DNA of 64,000 nucleotides from Paractinoplanes maris (GTDB lineage Bacteria > Actinomycetota > Actinomycetes > Mycobacteriales > Micromonosporaceae), in NCBI RefSeq assembly GCF_023544465.1, contig NZ_JALPVL010000007.1:434001-498000 (forward strand), given 5' to 3'. Positions 1 through 8,644 of this stretch are shown piece by piece; positions within the stretch are counted from its first letter, which is position 1; each line of letters opens with the position of its first letter. The notes beneath the pieces were generated by a model. The model saw only the letters and a list, made by a program, of their open reading frames with translations, did no database searches and was not told the origin of the DNA. The translations under genes were made by a program, and so were the position numbers.

Positions 1-140
1 GCGTAGCAGTCAGCGGTGTCCAGCCACACTCCGCCGCGTTCGACGAACCGGTCGAGCAACGCGAACGATGTGGCCTCGTCGACGGCGGTCCCGAACATCA
101 TCGCGCCGAGCACCAGCGAGGATGGCTTCACCTCAGTCAT
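1..140 (-). CDS. Aldo/keto reductase, N-terminal part (runs off the window)
   Basis: This is the 5' end of a gene that continues beyond base 1. The 46 visible residues start MTEVKPSSLVLGAMMFGT and reach GGVWLDTADCYA. That is the first strand and the conserved D-x-A-x-x-Y segment of the aldo/keto reductase barrel; the Asp and Tyr of this motif bind and catalyse in the family. Family members reduce aldehydes or ketones with NADPH in the cytosol. The ATG at 140 is the only sensible start. Substrate cannot be judged from this fragment. Confidence 0.8.
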   Translation of the reverse strand, partial: MTEVKPSSLVLGAMMFGTAVDEATSFALLDRFVERGGVWLDTADCY

Positions 141-326
141 GCCGCACACCTTGGCACTTCGAGTGCACTCGAAGTCAAGAACGCTTTGCCGAACGCCGGT
201 GAACCACCACGCTGCGATGCTGAGCCGCAGCCCCCGTATCCCGAACCCGTCAGCGACAGGCCTCGGTGTGCCGGCCAGACAGGCTTTTCCCGTACGGATG
301 CCCTGCTGCCACGGCCGACTCGCCGT

Positions 327-1517
327 TCAACGCGCGGCGGGCCGCAAGGCGCTGACGAGCAGCAAACCGCCGACGATCGCAGCCATGCTGCCCACGACCA
401 GCGGTGCGGTGGCCCCGATGTGGTCCACCAGCAGACCGCCCCCGACCGCGGCCAGGGCGATCGCGATCTGGAACACCGTCACAGTCACCCCGCCCAGTTG
501 CTCGAGGTGTTGCGGATCGGTGCGGGCGGCCCACGTCTGGGCCGTGGTCGGGACGCCGCCGAAGCCGAAGCCCCACAGCGCGACGGCGACGAACAGCCCG
601 GCCCGCGTGCTGCCGGTGACAACCATGGCCACCATGCCCAGGCTGATCATCGCGGGGAAGAACAGAGCGGCGACCCGCAGTACGCGGTCGGCCAGCACGC
701 CGCTGACCGCCGTGCCCCCGACGTTCGCGATCCCGTAGACGAACAGCAGTACCGCCAGTCCGGAGGCGTCGATCCCTGACACGCTCTCAGTGGCCGGGCG
801 GATGTAGGTGAAGCCGGTGAAGTGACCGGCGACAACCACCAGAATCCCCCCGAGTCCGAACAGGACCGTACGCGAGCGCAACGTCACGACCAGGACCCGA
901 AGGCTGCCGGCCGCGTCCGGGACGAAGCGCGGCAAGGTCACCGCCTGCACGAGCAGCGCAGCCAAGGCGGCTCCCGCGGCGAGCAGGAACACACCACGCC
1001 AGCCCCAGAGGGCGCCGAGCCAGGTGCCGAGCGGGACGGCGGCGATCGTGGCGACCGAGACGCCGGCGTTGATGACGGTCACGGCGCGGCCGAGGTAGTC
1101 GCTGGGCACGAGGCGGGCCGACATGGCGATCGCGACGGCCCAGAAGCCGCCGAGGCTCACGCCCATCAGCAGGCGCGCGGCCAGCAGGACGACCAGGTTG
1201 GGCGCGAATGCCACGAGCACGTCGGAGACGACGGCGGCCGCCGTAAGTCCGATCAGCACCAGCCGCCGGTCCGTGCGGGGCAGCAGGGCCGGCAGGAAAA
1301 GACCCGACAGCCCCGCGCCGATGGCCGTCATGGTGACCGCCTGGCCGGCGGTGCCCTCGCTCACGCCGAGGTCGGCGGCGATGGCCGGGAGCAGGCTGGC
1401 CGGCAGGAATTCGGCCATGACCAAGGCGAAGACACCGAGGCCGAGCGAGGCGACCCCGGCCCAGGACGTGGTCTGGGCTGGGACCTGCTTGGCGTCAGGC
1501 GCCGAAACGTTTTGCAT
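327..1517 (-). CDS. MFS transporter, DHA1-type efflux permease
   Basis: A 396-residue membrane protein with about 12 hydrophobic segments, the usual size of a major facilitator drug/H+ antiporter or sugar-efflux permease. The first segment (GVFALVMAEFLPASLLPAIA) followed by LGVSEGTAGQAVT is typical of the AraJ/CmlR-like DHA1 branch. A basic loop PRTDRR near residue 85 fits the MFS loop 2-3 position. I chose the ATG at 1517 because the reading frame upstream of it (to 1787) is not protein-like. It is divergent from the monooxygenase gene at 1803. Exported substrate unknown; small drug or metabolite is an inference. Confidence 0.85.
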   Translation of the reverse strand: MQNVSAPDAKQVPAQTTSWAGVASLGLGVFALVMAEFLPASLLPAIAADLGVSEGTAGQAVTMTAIGAGLSGLFLPALLPRTDRRLVLIGLTAAAVVSDVLVAFAPNLVVLLAARLLMGVSLGGFWAVAIAMSARLVPSDYLGRAVTVINAGVSVATIAAVPLGTWLGALWGWRGVFLLAAGAALAALLVQAVTLPRFVPDAAGSLRVLVVTLRSRTVLFGLGGILVVVAGHFTGFTYIRPATESVSGIDASGLAVLLFVYGIANVGGTAVSGVLADRVLRVAALFFPAMISLGMVAMVVTGSTRAGLFVAVALWGFGFGGVPTTAQTWAARTDPQHLEQLGGVTVTVFQIAIALAAVGGGLLVDHIGATAPLVVGSMAAIVGGLLLVSALRPAAR

Positions 1518-1802
1518 GTGGGGACCCCCGTCGCTTTCTACCGGTCGGTTGCCTCGCTCGACGTGTACGGGTCCTGCCAGTTCAGAGGCGGTGAGCCCGA
1601 TCACGGAGGTTTGGTACGGACCCGCGAACAAGCGGGGTCCGCCACCCGTCTGTGTTTTCAGCACAGCGTCCGAACCACCACCGATCCGGCCCGTTGTTGT
1701 CATCGAGCACGCCCAAGAGATCCCCGATCGCCCGGCGCCTCCACAACGGCTATCGCCAATCCTCCGCCTTGAGAACGCGACCACCACGAGAGGTCACCGA
1801 CG

Positions 1803-2114
1803 ATGACGAGCACCACCGACGCAACCGGCCAGATCTTGCTGATCCTCACCTACACCCTCGGGGAGCAGGACCGAGAAACGTTCGAGCGCATCGCCGGCGC
1901 CCACGCGGCGGCCGCCGACACCTACCCGGGTTGCATCCGCTTCGATCTTGGACGCGACGTCCTGCACCCCGGCCGCTACCAGCTCGTCGAGCAGTGGCAG
2001 AACACGGCGGACCTGGAGGCGCATGGCGAATCCGAGGCGTTCCACCGAACGATGGCCGCACTCAAGCAGTGCCCCACCCTGCAGGTCAAACGCGACCGGT
2101 ACGAAATCGCATAG
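1803..2114 (+). CDS. Antibiotic-biosynthesis-monooxygenase (ABM) domain protein
   Basis: A 103-residue single-domain protein of the dimeric ferredoxin-like ABM/YgiN family. The segment ETFERIAGAHAAAADTYPGC followed by IRFDLGRDV and YQLVEQWQNTADLEAH shows the typical alternation, including the E-x-W strand and the helix that starts after it. Members are small cofactor-free quinol or anthrone oxygenases, or act in haem or quinone turnover. AGAGGT about 9 bases upstream supports the ATG. It is divergent from the MFS gene, so a shared role in handling a toxic aromatic or quinone compound is possible but only inferred. Confidence 0.8.
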   Translation: MTSTTDATGQILLILTYTLGEQDRETFERIAGAHAAAADTYPGCIRFDLGRDVLHPGRYQLVEQWQNTADLEAHGESEAFHRTMAALKQCPTLQVKRDRYEIA

Positions 2115-2184
2115 TCCGACAGCCGGCTTCCATTGCCAACTATGGGACGAAGAGGCTCGCCGCCACCGTCGTGGAGAAACACGA

Positions 2185-2769
2185 TCAGCGGCTGCCGGCG
2201 TCTCCACCGGCGAGCCCCCGGAAGACCGGCGATCCGGTCCAGCCGGGACGGTCGGCGAGGGCGACGTCGTACCCCTCGCGGATACCCGAGTGATAGAGCA
2301 GGAACTCGCTGAAGGACAGCTCCGGCCAATCGATGCGGAGGAAGCCCGGCCCGAGCGCGGCCACACACCAGCGGTCCGGGTCGGGATGCCGGGGCAGCCA
2401 GCCGAGGAGCCAGCCGTCCTGCGTCACTCCCCACGGGATCATGCCGCCGGCGTCCGGATGGAAGCGCAGATGGTCAAGGCCGGCGGCCGTCACCTGCTCG
2501 CGGCCGGCCCGCAGCAGCTCGGCCAGATTCCAGCCGCCCGGCGCGTCCGGGCCGAAGATGCCGATGTCGCGGAACATGCCGGGGCCCAGCGTGTCGTGGA
2601 CGACGCGGAAGTCGGCCGGAAACATGAAACCCCACTGGCCGGCCCGGACGAACCAGTCCAGGGTCCGTTCCTCGGCCGGGGTTGCGCCGAGCGCGTCGAG
2701 CAGGGCCTCGGCCTCGCCGGCGGGTTCGGCGTGCTCGGCGGAGAAGCCGATCGGCCCGGCCTCGCCCAC
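2185..2769 (-). CDS. SMI1/KNR4 (SUKH) family protein
   Basis: The segment FPADFRVVHDTLGPGMFRDI followed by GIFGPDAPGG is the hallmark of the SUKH fold (SMI1/KNR4). A later PGWTGSPVFRGLAG fits the family's C-terminal part. Bacterial SUKH proteins often act as immunity proteins against nuclease-type polymorphic toxins. No toxin gene is visible beside it. The listed start is a GTG at 2769; upstream the frame stays open to a stop near 2881 but offers no ATG or GTG, so the true N-terminus is uncertain and the gene may be missing its original start. Confidence 0.65.
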   Translation of the reverse strand: MGEAGPIGFSAEHAEPAGEAEALLDALGATPAEERTLDWFVRAGQWGFMFPADFRVVHDTLGPGMFRDIGIFGPDAPGGWNLAELLRAGREQVTAAGLDHLRFHPDAGGMIPWGVTQDGWLLGWLPRHPDPDRWCVAALGPGFLRIDWPELSFSEFLLYHSGIREGYDVALADRPGWTGSPVFRGLAGGDAGSR

Positions 2770-3206
2770 GCCGCAGAAGGTATCGAAGCCACCCGGGCCG
2801 GTGACCGCGGCCTCGGCCGGGCCTGTTCGGAATCGTTGTGCTGGTAGCCATTGGCGCTGATCACCGGGTGAGCAATTGCCTCACGACGTCGGGTGATGAG
2901 CGGTCGTACGCTACGTTCCTAGCACGACCGGCTGACGCCACGGACATCTGCCGACAGAGGCCGACGAATTCGGCCGCCGGTGCGGTCGAGGGCCTGCACC
3001 GGCGCAAGAGATCAACGGTGCATCAGCCGCGTCGGCCCAAGGCTGCGGCTGTCGACGGCATCCTGCTGGGCAGCGTCCAGTGTGGAGACACGGTGGCCAC
3101 GGGGAGACCCGCGCCGCGATCGACCGGTGAGGCAATGCGAGCCGGCGACCAACACCCTGCGATCGGAAGCGCCAGGGTGATGTGATCGACAACGAAGGAG
3201 TTCACG
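2770..3206. other. 437-base intergenic region without a recognised gene
   Basis: The stretch separates the SUKH gene from the methyltransferase and must hold at least the methyltransferase promoter. Open frames exist on both strands, but none carries a recognisable domain. The last bases carry the strong ribosome-binding site AAGGAG for the gene at 3207. I see no terminator hairpin of note and no repeat. Confidence 0.5.
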
Positions 3207-4343
3207 ATGACCACAACGTTCGAGCCGGTCGGCCACCACTCCGACCTGCTGACCACACCCACACCCGGCCTGCCGGCCGACGCTTTCGCCGAGCGGCTGC
3301 TGGCCGCCACCCTCGGCACGATGGAGATGTACGCCGTCTACTTCGGCGACCGACTGGGTTGGTATCGCGCGCTGCACGAAGGGGGCCCGCTCACCTCGAC
3401 CGAACTGGCCCGAGCCACCGGAACCGCGGAGCGCTACGCCCGGGAGTGGCTGGAGCACCAGGCCGCCAGCGGCTACCTGGCGGTCGACGACGCGGCCGCC
3501 GCACCGCAGGACCGCCGGTTCCGGCTACCGGCCACGCACGCCGAGGTGCTCCTCGACGGCGACAGCCTCGCCCACCTCGGCCCCCTGGCCCGGATGGTCG
3601 CGGCCAGCGGCCTCCACCTCGACGACATCCTCGAGGCGTACCGCACGGGCGCCGGCGTGAGCTGGCGGCAGCTGGGCCGCAACGCCCGCGAAGGCCAGTC
3701 GGCAATCAACCGGCCAATGTTCCTGCACGCGCTCGCGCAACAGGTGCTACCCGGGGTCGCCGACCTCGACGCGCGCCTGCGATCGGGCGCGCGGGTCGCG
3801 GACGTGGGGTGCGGCGAGGGATGGTCCTCGATCGGCATCGCGACGGGCTACCCGCAGGTCACGGTGGACGGCTATGACGTCGACGCGGAGTCCGTCGACG
3901 CCGCCCGCCGGCACGCCGTCGGCTCGGACGCCGCCGACCGCGTGACGTTCACGCTGCAAGACGTCGCTGCCCGGCGGCTCGGCGACGGGACACCGTACGA
4001 CGCGGTGTTCGCCTTCGAGTGCGTGCACGACCTCGGCGACCCCGTCGGCTTCCTCCGGACCGTGCGTGGCGCGGTGGCCGACGACGGGTTCGTCGTCGTC
4101 ATGGACGAGCTCACCGAGGAGAGGTTCACCGCGCCGGCCGGGCCCTGGGAGCGACTGCTCTACGGCTTCTCCATCACGACCTGCCTGGTCGACGGCATGG
4201 CCCACAAGGACAGCGCCGGCACCGGAACCGTCATGCGGCCGGAGACACTGCGCCGGTACGCCCTCGAGGCAGGGTTCAGCGAGATCGAGATCCTGCCCTC
4301 GCCGGCAGAAATCACCTTCCGGTTCTACCGGTTGCACGTGTAA
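3207..4343 (+). CDS. Class I SAM-dependent methyltransferase with N-terminal winged helix
   Basis: A 378-residue protein. Residues about 25-110 form a winged-helix dimerisation domain (TSTELARATGTAERYAREWL, then SGYLAVDD). The Rossmann methyltransferase domain follows, with SAM motif I VADVGCGEGWS near residue 198, the acidic end of strand 2 in VDGYDVD, and FAFECVHDL as motif IV. This order is shared by O-methyltransferase-like proteins and by the C-terminal part of rhodoquinone- or ubiquinone-type methylases. The start is supported by GAAGGAG 7 bases upstream. Substrate unknown. It sits alone, so no operon context helps. Confidence 0.85.
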   Translation: MTTTFEPVGHHSDLLTTPTPGLPADAFAERLLAATLGTMEMYAVYFGDRLGWYRALHEGGPLTSTELARATGTAERYAREWLEHQAASGYLAVDDAAAAPQDRRFRLPATHAEVLLDGDSLAHLGPLARMVAASGLHLDDILEAYRTGAGVSWRQLGRNAREGQSAINRPMFLHALAQQVLPGVADLDARLRSGARVADVGCGEGWSSIGIATGYPQVTVDGYDVDAESVDAARRHAVGSDAADRVTFTLQDVAARRLGDGTPYDAVFAFECVHDLGDPVGFLRTVRGAVADDGFVVVMDELTEERFTAPAGPWERLLYGFSITTCLVDGMAHKDSAGTGTVMRPETLRRYALEAGFSEIEILPSPAEITFRFYRLHV

Positions 4344-4439
4344 CACCGGACCACCTGAGGCGCCCAGGACGCCACTGGCCCTCGTGCTGCGAACCGCGTC
4401 CTGGAACGCTTTATTGCGCGCCGCATCGGGCAGCGCAGC

Positions 4440-4922
4440 TCACCGCTCACCCGGCACCGCGTTGGCCCCCTGCGCGGCATCCGGCGAATGCAGGTGTGGG
4501 TCAGCGCTCAAAGCCAGCTCCCACAGCGCCTTACGGAGCGCTCGCATCCGTCGGACGCCCAGGACGCCCTGCCAGTCGGCCTCGATCCGCGTTTCCTCGG
4601 CGATGGCGACGGGCAGCACACCCCGGCCGTGTGCTGTCAGCCGGACCAGTCGTGCTCGCCCGTCTGAGGCATCCGGCACCCGCTCCACGAAGCCGGCCGC
4701 CTCGAGTCCGTTGACCAGAGCGAGGGCGGTCTGCTTCGGGATCCGGGCGCGGTCGGCGAGGACCACCAGCCGGGTGCCGTCCACGTCGATCCCGGCCAGC
4801 AACCGCGCCTGCGCCCGGGTGATGTCGGCGTAGCCGGCCTCGGCAAGCGCGGCGACGATGCGGTCCTCAGCCGCCCGGAAGCCGATGAACATCAGCCAGC
4901 CGGACGAGATCTCGCGTTCCAC
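4440..4922 (-). CDS. MarR-family transcriptional regulator
   Basis: A 160-residue winged-helix protein. The recognition-helix region reads ADRARIPKQTALALVNGLEA and is followed by the wing AGFVERVPDASDGRARLVRL, whose D-x-R motif is characteristic of MarR. It is divergent from the maleylpyruvate-isomerase-like gene at 5008, with 85 bases between the two starts. That gap contains three overlapping inverted repeats (listed separately), so autoregulation and control of the neighbour by a small-molecule ligand is the likely arrangement. Confidence 0.88.
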   Translation of the reverse strand: MEREISSGWLMFIGFRAAEDRIVAALAEAGYADITRAQARLLAGIDVDGTRLVVLADRARIPKQTALALVNGLEAAGFVERVPDASDGRARLVRLTAHGRGVLPVAIAEETRIEADWQGVLGVRRMRALRKALWELALSADPHLHSPDAAQGANAVPGER

Positions 4923-4937
4923 AAGAGGCCTTTCAGG

Positions 4938-4979
4938 TAGTCCCGATCAGGACTAAATGGTAGTACCATAATCGTACTA
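4938..4979. promoter_or_regulatory. Overlapping inverted repeats, probable MarR operator
   Basis: Three perfect inverted repeats lie in the divergent promoter region: TAGTCC/GGACTA (4938-4955, 6-base spacer), ATGGTA/TACCAT (4957-4969, 1-base spacer) and TAGTAC/GTACTA (4961-4979, 7-base spacer). The stretch is far more AT-rich than its surroundings. Position between a MarR gene and a divergent enzyme gene makes operator function likely. Confidence 0.6.
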
Positions 4980-5007
4980 TCTCCAGCCGGCGGAGGGATC
5001 GGACGCC

Positions 5008-5655
5008 ATGGACGACACCGAGGTCTGGTCGGCCGTCGACCGGCGACGCCGCGTCATCGTTGAGCTCTTGACCGGTCTGGCCCCAGCCGAGTGGGACACT
5101 CCCTCGCTGTGCGAAGCCTGGACCGTCAGGGATGTCGCAGCACACCTGACAATGCCGCTGCTCACCCTGCGGCAGTTGGCTTTGCTCGCCATCCGGCATC
5201 CGGGCGGGACCAACCGTCTCATCCGGGAAGGCTCGATCGATCTCGCCCGACGCCACGATCCTGGACAACTCGTTCACAGGCTCGGCCTGCTGATCGGACG
5301 GCACCGCGCATTCCCGGGCTTGACCTGTCGCGAGTCGCTCATCGACGCCGTCGGCCACACCTTCGACATGGCCATCCCCCTGGGCCTGGAGATCCGCGTC
5401 CCCGCCGCCGAGGTGGCCGAGGCAGCCGACCGGGTGGTCTCCTACCGCGGCCGCGGGAACGCGAAGGTCTTCCGCTCGCTGCCGCTGACGACATTCCGGC
5501 TGAACGCCACCGACTACAACTGGTCCACCGGAAACGGCGCGCAGGTGGCAGGCACCATGACTGACCTGTTCCTCTTGCTGACCGGACGCGCCGTCCGGAT
5601 CGGGCACGTGCACGGCCCTGGAGCAGACGCCCTACGGCATGCCGTCGCCTCCTGA
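5008..5655 (+). CDS. Maleylpyruvate isomerase family protein (mycothiol-dependent DinB-like fold)
   Basis: A 215-residue protein that starts like the TIGR03083/MDMPI family: LAPAEWDTPSLCEAWTVRDV followed by AAHLT. The His of AAHLT (residue 46), and His in VGHTFD, fit the metal-binding set of the DinB-like four-helix bundle. Actinobacterial members are metal-dependent thiol transferases or isomerases that use mycothiol. It is divergent from a MarR regulator with a palindromic operator, which suggests inducible expression. Substrate unknown. Confidence 0.8.
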   Translation: MDDTEVWSAVDRRRRVIVELLTGLAPAEWDTPSLCEAWTVRDVAAHLTMPLLTLRQLALLAIRHPGGTNRLIREGSIDLARRHDPGQLVHRLGLLIGRHRAFPGLTCRESLIDAVGHTFDMAIPLGLEIRVPAAEVAEAADRVVSYRGRGNAKVFRSLPLTTFRLNATDYNWSTGNGAQVAGTMTDLFLLLTGRAVRIGHVHGPGADALRHAVAS

Positions 5656-5750
5656 TGCCGCGCCCGCCGCTCGCGAGCGGCGGGACCGCGCCGTGCCGTC
5701 GTCCGGCTCCCCCAGGGCGCCCGGCGAAGTCGGGCCGCTAGGCTCCGCGC

Positions 5751-6371
5751 ATGCAGCATTGCCGACGTTCCCCCGCAAAACGCACAGCGATCGGGGCGCT
5801 ACTGCTGGGCTTGGCCGTAGCCGGCTGCGACTCCACCGCAAAGTCGTCCTCCATTGCCACGCCGTCGAGCCCTGACATCGCCGCTACCGCGACCGCTTCC
5901 CGCGCTGCTTCTCCAGCAAGTTCCCGTGACGCCGACCCCTCCGCAACTTCGTCCCCCACTGTGGACCGTTCACGGAAGGCGGAAGCGGTCCGGAAGCCCA
6001 AAGCGACACGGAAGCCGAAAGCGCGGCAGGAGACGAAGGCGCCGAGCGAGGGCAGCACCAAGTACAGGGAGTGTGCCGACGGCGACTGCAAGGTGTCCTT
6101 CTCCAGTTCGGTCAAATTCGCACTCGCCAGGTGGACGGTGTCGGCCTCCACAGAGGATGGCGGTGTCCACGTGCGAATGACCGACGCTGATGGGCAGGGC
6201 GGCGGTGGCGGCTTCCTGGCCGGGCCTGGGTGCGCTGTGGAGCTGCGTGCTGACGGCGGCGGGCGACTCGGCTGCGACCAACCCGGAGCCGAGCCCGAAC
6301 CGGGAGGGTACATCGTGCACCTGCTGAAACTGAACGGGGACACTGCGGTCATCCGAGCAGCCCTGGGCTGA
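5751..6371 (+). CDS. Putative secreted lipoprotein of unknown function
   Basis: A 206-residue protein with a lipoprotein signal: basic start with RRSPAKR, hydrophobic ALLLGLAVAGC, and a lipobox Cys at residue 26. After the Cys comes a low-complexity Ser/Ala/Thr linker and then a strongly basic stretch rich in Lys and Arg (residues about 75-100). The C-terminal 100 residues, with YRECADGDCKVSFSSSVKFA and GHLGC-like Cys pairs, look like a small beta-rich extracellular domain. I do not recognise the family. It is preceded by a 95-base gap and followed by a convergent regulator. Confidence 0.7.
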   Translation: MQHCRRSPAKRTAIGALLLGLAVAGCDSTAKSSSIATPSSPDIAATATASRAASPASSRDADPSATSSPTVDRSRKAEAVRKPKATRKPKARQETKAPSEGSTKYRECADGDCKVSFSSSVKFALARWTVSASTEDGGVHVRMTDADGQGGGGGFLAGPGCAVELRADGGGRLGCDQPGAEPEPGGYIVHLLKLNGDTAVIRAALG

Positions 6372-6454
6372 CTGTGAGGATCGCTGTCGCAGCCTGATCG
6401 TGTTTGGACTCGTTCCGCCGCCGCACCAGTCGCGTCCCGGCGTCCCGAAGTCGC

Positions 6455-7270
6455 TCAGGACGCCGCGAGTGCGGCCAGCAGGTGCAGCTTCTCGGCGTTG
6501 TCGCCGGCCTCGTCCGGGTAGTAGAGCACCAGCAGAAGGCCGTCGACCGGCAGCTTGTCGCGGTGCAGCGTGAGTTCGCCGACCACCGGGTGCCGGACGG
6601 TGGTCGTACCGCCCTGAAGCTCGCGCACATCGTGGCGGGCCCACAACGAGCGGAACCGTGCGCTGGACAGCGACAGCTCACCAACCAGCTCGACGACCCG
6701 GGCGTCGTCGGGCGCATCACCGACGCTTTGGCGGAATGCCGCGACGAAACTCGCCACGGCGCGCTCCCAGTCGACGTGGAACTCGCGTTCCTCCGGGTCG
6801 AGCAGCATCGAGCGCAGCCGGTTCTGACCCGGGCGCAGCCGGGGTGACAGAGTCGTGGCCAAAGCGTTGGCCGCCAGCACGTCGAATGATCGGCCCTCGA
6901 CGAAGGCTGGTACGCCCACAGCGGCCAGCAGGTGATGCAGCCGCGTGGGAACCTGCTCGCGATTGCGGCGGGGGCGGGCTCGCGGGCGGGGCGCGGTGAG
7001 CTCGATCAGGTACCGGCTCTCGACGTCGTCGAGGTGCAGGACCCGGGCGAGGGCCTCGAGCACCTGCGGAGACGGATTCTTGTCGCGGCCACGCTCCAGC
7101 CGCAGGTAGTAGTCGGCGCTGATCCCGGCGAGCAGCGCCACCTCCTCGCGGCGCAGGCCCTTGACCTTGCGACGGGCACCGGGCCGGATGCCGGCCTGCT
7201 CGGGCGTGACCAACTCTCGCCGTGCGCGCAGGTAATCGCCCAGCCGGTTGGCGCCGTCCTCACCACTCAT
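6455..7270 (-). CDS. XRE-type regulator with MmyB-like ligand domain
   Basis: A 271-residue regulator. The N-terminal helix-turn-helix reads GLRREEVALLAGISADYYLR followed by LERGRD, the signature of actinobacterial XRE/MmyB proteins. The C-terminal domain (from about residue 105) with SFDVLAANALATTLSP and HRDKLPVDG resembles the MmyB PAS-like lipid-binding domain. I chose the ATG at 7270, where MSGEDGANRLGDYLRARR begins; the longer frame to 7318 has no better start. It is divergent from the short-chain dehydrogenase at 7375, the usual partner arrangement for this regulator type. Confidence 0.85.
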   Translation of the reverse strand: MSGEDGANRLGDYLRARRELVTPEQAGIRPGARRKVKGLRREEVALLAGISADYYLRLERGRDKNPSPQVLEALARVLHLDDVESRYLIELTAPRPRARPRRNREQVPTRLHHLLAAVGVPAFVEGRSFDVLAANALATTLSPRLRPGQNRLRSMLLDPEEREFHVDWERAVASFVAAFRQSVGDAPDDARVVELVGELSLSSARFRSLWARHDVRELQGGTTTVRHPVVGELTLHRDKLPVDGLLLVLYYPDEAGDNAEKLHLLAALAAS

Positions 7271-7374
7271 GAGGCCGAGGCTAATACCAGCGCCGGCGCG
7301 GACAGGGGGTCCTGCCACTACCCGGATTCGCGAAGTACTTCCTCCGCCTCGCTGAGGCTGCGACCTTGGGTTTC

Positions 7375-8118
7375 ATGGACATCACGAACCGCACGGTATT
7401 CATCGCCGGGGGCACCTCCGGCATCGGCCTGGGTATGGCCCGCCGCTTCGCCGCCGCCGGCGGCACCGTCATCGTCGGCGGGCGCCGGCCCACTCCCCTC
7501 GACGGGCTGAGTGTGGTCGAGATCGACGTCACCGACGCCGGCTCGGTACGACGCGCCCGCGACAGCGTCCTGGAAAGCTACCCTGGCCTGGAGCTGGTGG
7601 TCACCATGTCCGGCATCCAGCTGACCGAGGACCTGCGCGACCCCGAGCACTTCACCACCGCCGAGACCACGGTCCAGACCAACCTGCTCGGCACCATCCG
7701 GGTACTCGACGCGTTCACCCCACACCTGCTCACCCGCGGCGCCGGCACCTTCGTCACGGTGAGCTCCGGCATCGGCTTCCTGCCGTTCCCACTGATGGCC
7801 ACGTACGCCGCCACGAAGGCAGGCGTGCACGCGTACACCGAAGCGCTGCGCGCACAACTCGCCGGCACCGGTGTAGAGGTCGCCGAGCTGGTACCGCCGG
7901 CGGTAGCGACCACGCCGGAGCACAAGCGGCTCAACCCCCGCGCGCTCGACCTCGACGACTACCTCGACGAGGTCTTCGCATTGCTCGGACAGGACCCGAC
8001 CCCGGATGAGATCCTCGTGCAAGGTGTTCTGCAACACCGCTGGGCCGAACGCGACGGCACCTACGCCGATCTGGTGGCGCAACGGTCCCAGGCGCTCAAG
8101 ACACTGCCCGGGCGCTGA
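7375..8118 (+). CDS. Short-chain dehydrogenase/reductase (DltE-like)
   Basis: A 247-residue classical SDR. It has the cofactor motif AGGTSGIG near the N-terminus, a catalytic Ser in VTVSSGIG and YAATK as the Tyr-x-x-x-Lys pair. The motif TMSGIQLTEDL replaces the usual NNAG, as in the DltE/YgfF-like branch. The ATG at 7375 gives a normal N-terminus; a TTG at 7366 would add three residues. It is divergent from an XRE/MmyB-type regulator, which probably controls it. Substrate not predictable. Confidence 0.85.
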   Translation: MDITNRTVFIAGGTSGIGLGMARRFAAAGGTVIVGGRRPTPLDGLSVVEIDVTDAGSVRRARDSVLESYPGLELVVTMSGIQLTEDLRDPEHFTTAETTVQTNLLGTIRVLDAFTPHLLTRGAGTFVTVSSGIGFLPFPLMATYAATKAGVHAYTEALRAQLAGTGVEVAELVPPAVATTPEHKRLNPRALDLDDYLDEVFALLGQDPTPDEILVQGVLQHRWAERDGTYADLVAQRSQALKTLPGR

Positions 8119-8218
8119 AAGCGCCGGTAACGGCGGTATCGACTCGCTCAGACCGGCCGCCGGCCCGGAACTGCGCGGATCGCGGTGCGAGTGCCCCGCA
8201 GCGTCCCCGACAACGAAT

Positions 8219-8560
8219 TCATGGGGCGATGGTGACTCGGACGGACGCGGCCGTGTTGTTCCAGCCGATGGTCCTGAGGTCCGCCGCCGCGTAGTCCTTG
8301 TCGACGACGTAGGTGCGGTAATTGCCTTCGGTGTTGCAGTTGGTCCATTCGAAGATCTGTACGTTGGACCGAAGGGCGCTGTCGGGGTCCTTTCGCAGTG
8401 CCCAGGAGGACGCTGAGTCGTAAGCCCAGAGGCCGCTGGAGTATGAGCTACCGGTGAGTTCCAGCAGCCGGCAATACCGCTCGTGCGGGTCGCTCTGAGG
8501 GTTACGTAGCTCCGCTGCAAGTGGCCGCGCCGGCAGCTCTACGCGGCCCTCGACGGCCTA
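8219..8560 (-). pseudogene. Remnant of a secreted protein, peptidase-inhibitor I36 / crystallin-like tail
   Basis: A minus-strand frame with no start codon runs from a stop near 8561 to TGA at 8219. Its last 50 residues include NVQIFEWTNCNTEGNYRTYV and end DLRTIGWNNTAASVRVTIAP. The pattern of an aromatic strand, a Gly-rich loop and N-x-x-A-S-S-V-like ending fits one Greek-key unit of the I36/beta-gamma-crystallin family. No signal peptide or upstream half is present, so it appears to be the 3' part of a decayed gene. The family match is by eye. Confidence 0.45.
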
Positions 8561-8571
8561 TCGACCCACGT

Positions 8572-8609
8572 CGAAGGGACGGCACCCGCTTCCGAGCGCC
8601 GTCCCTTCG
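8572..8609 (-). terminator. Strong stem-loop downstream of the SDR at 8645
   Basis: A perfect 12-base inverted repeat, CGAAGGGACGGC at 8572-8583 and its complement at 8598-8609, with a 14-base loop. It lies 35 bases after the stop of the minus-strand dehydrogenase. No clear U-tract follows, as is common in high-GC actinobacteria. Confidence 0.65.
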
Positions 8610-8644
8610 GCAGAGGTTGACGGCAGACCCAACCCGTATCGAGG

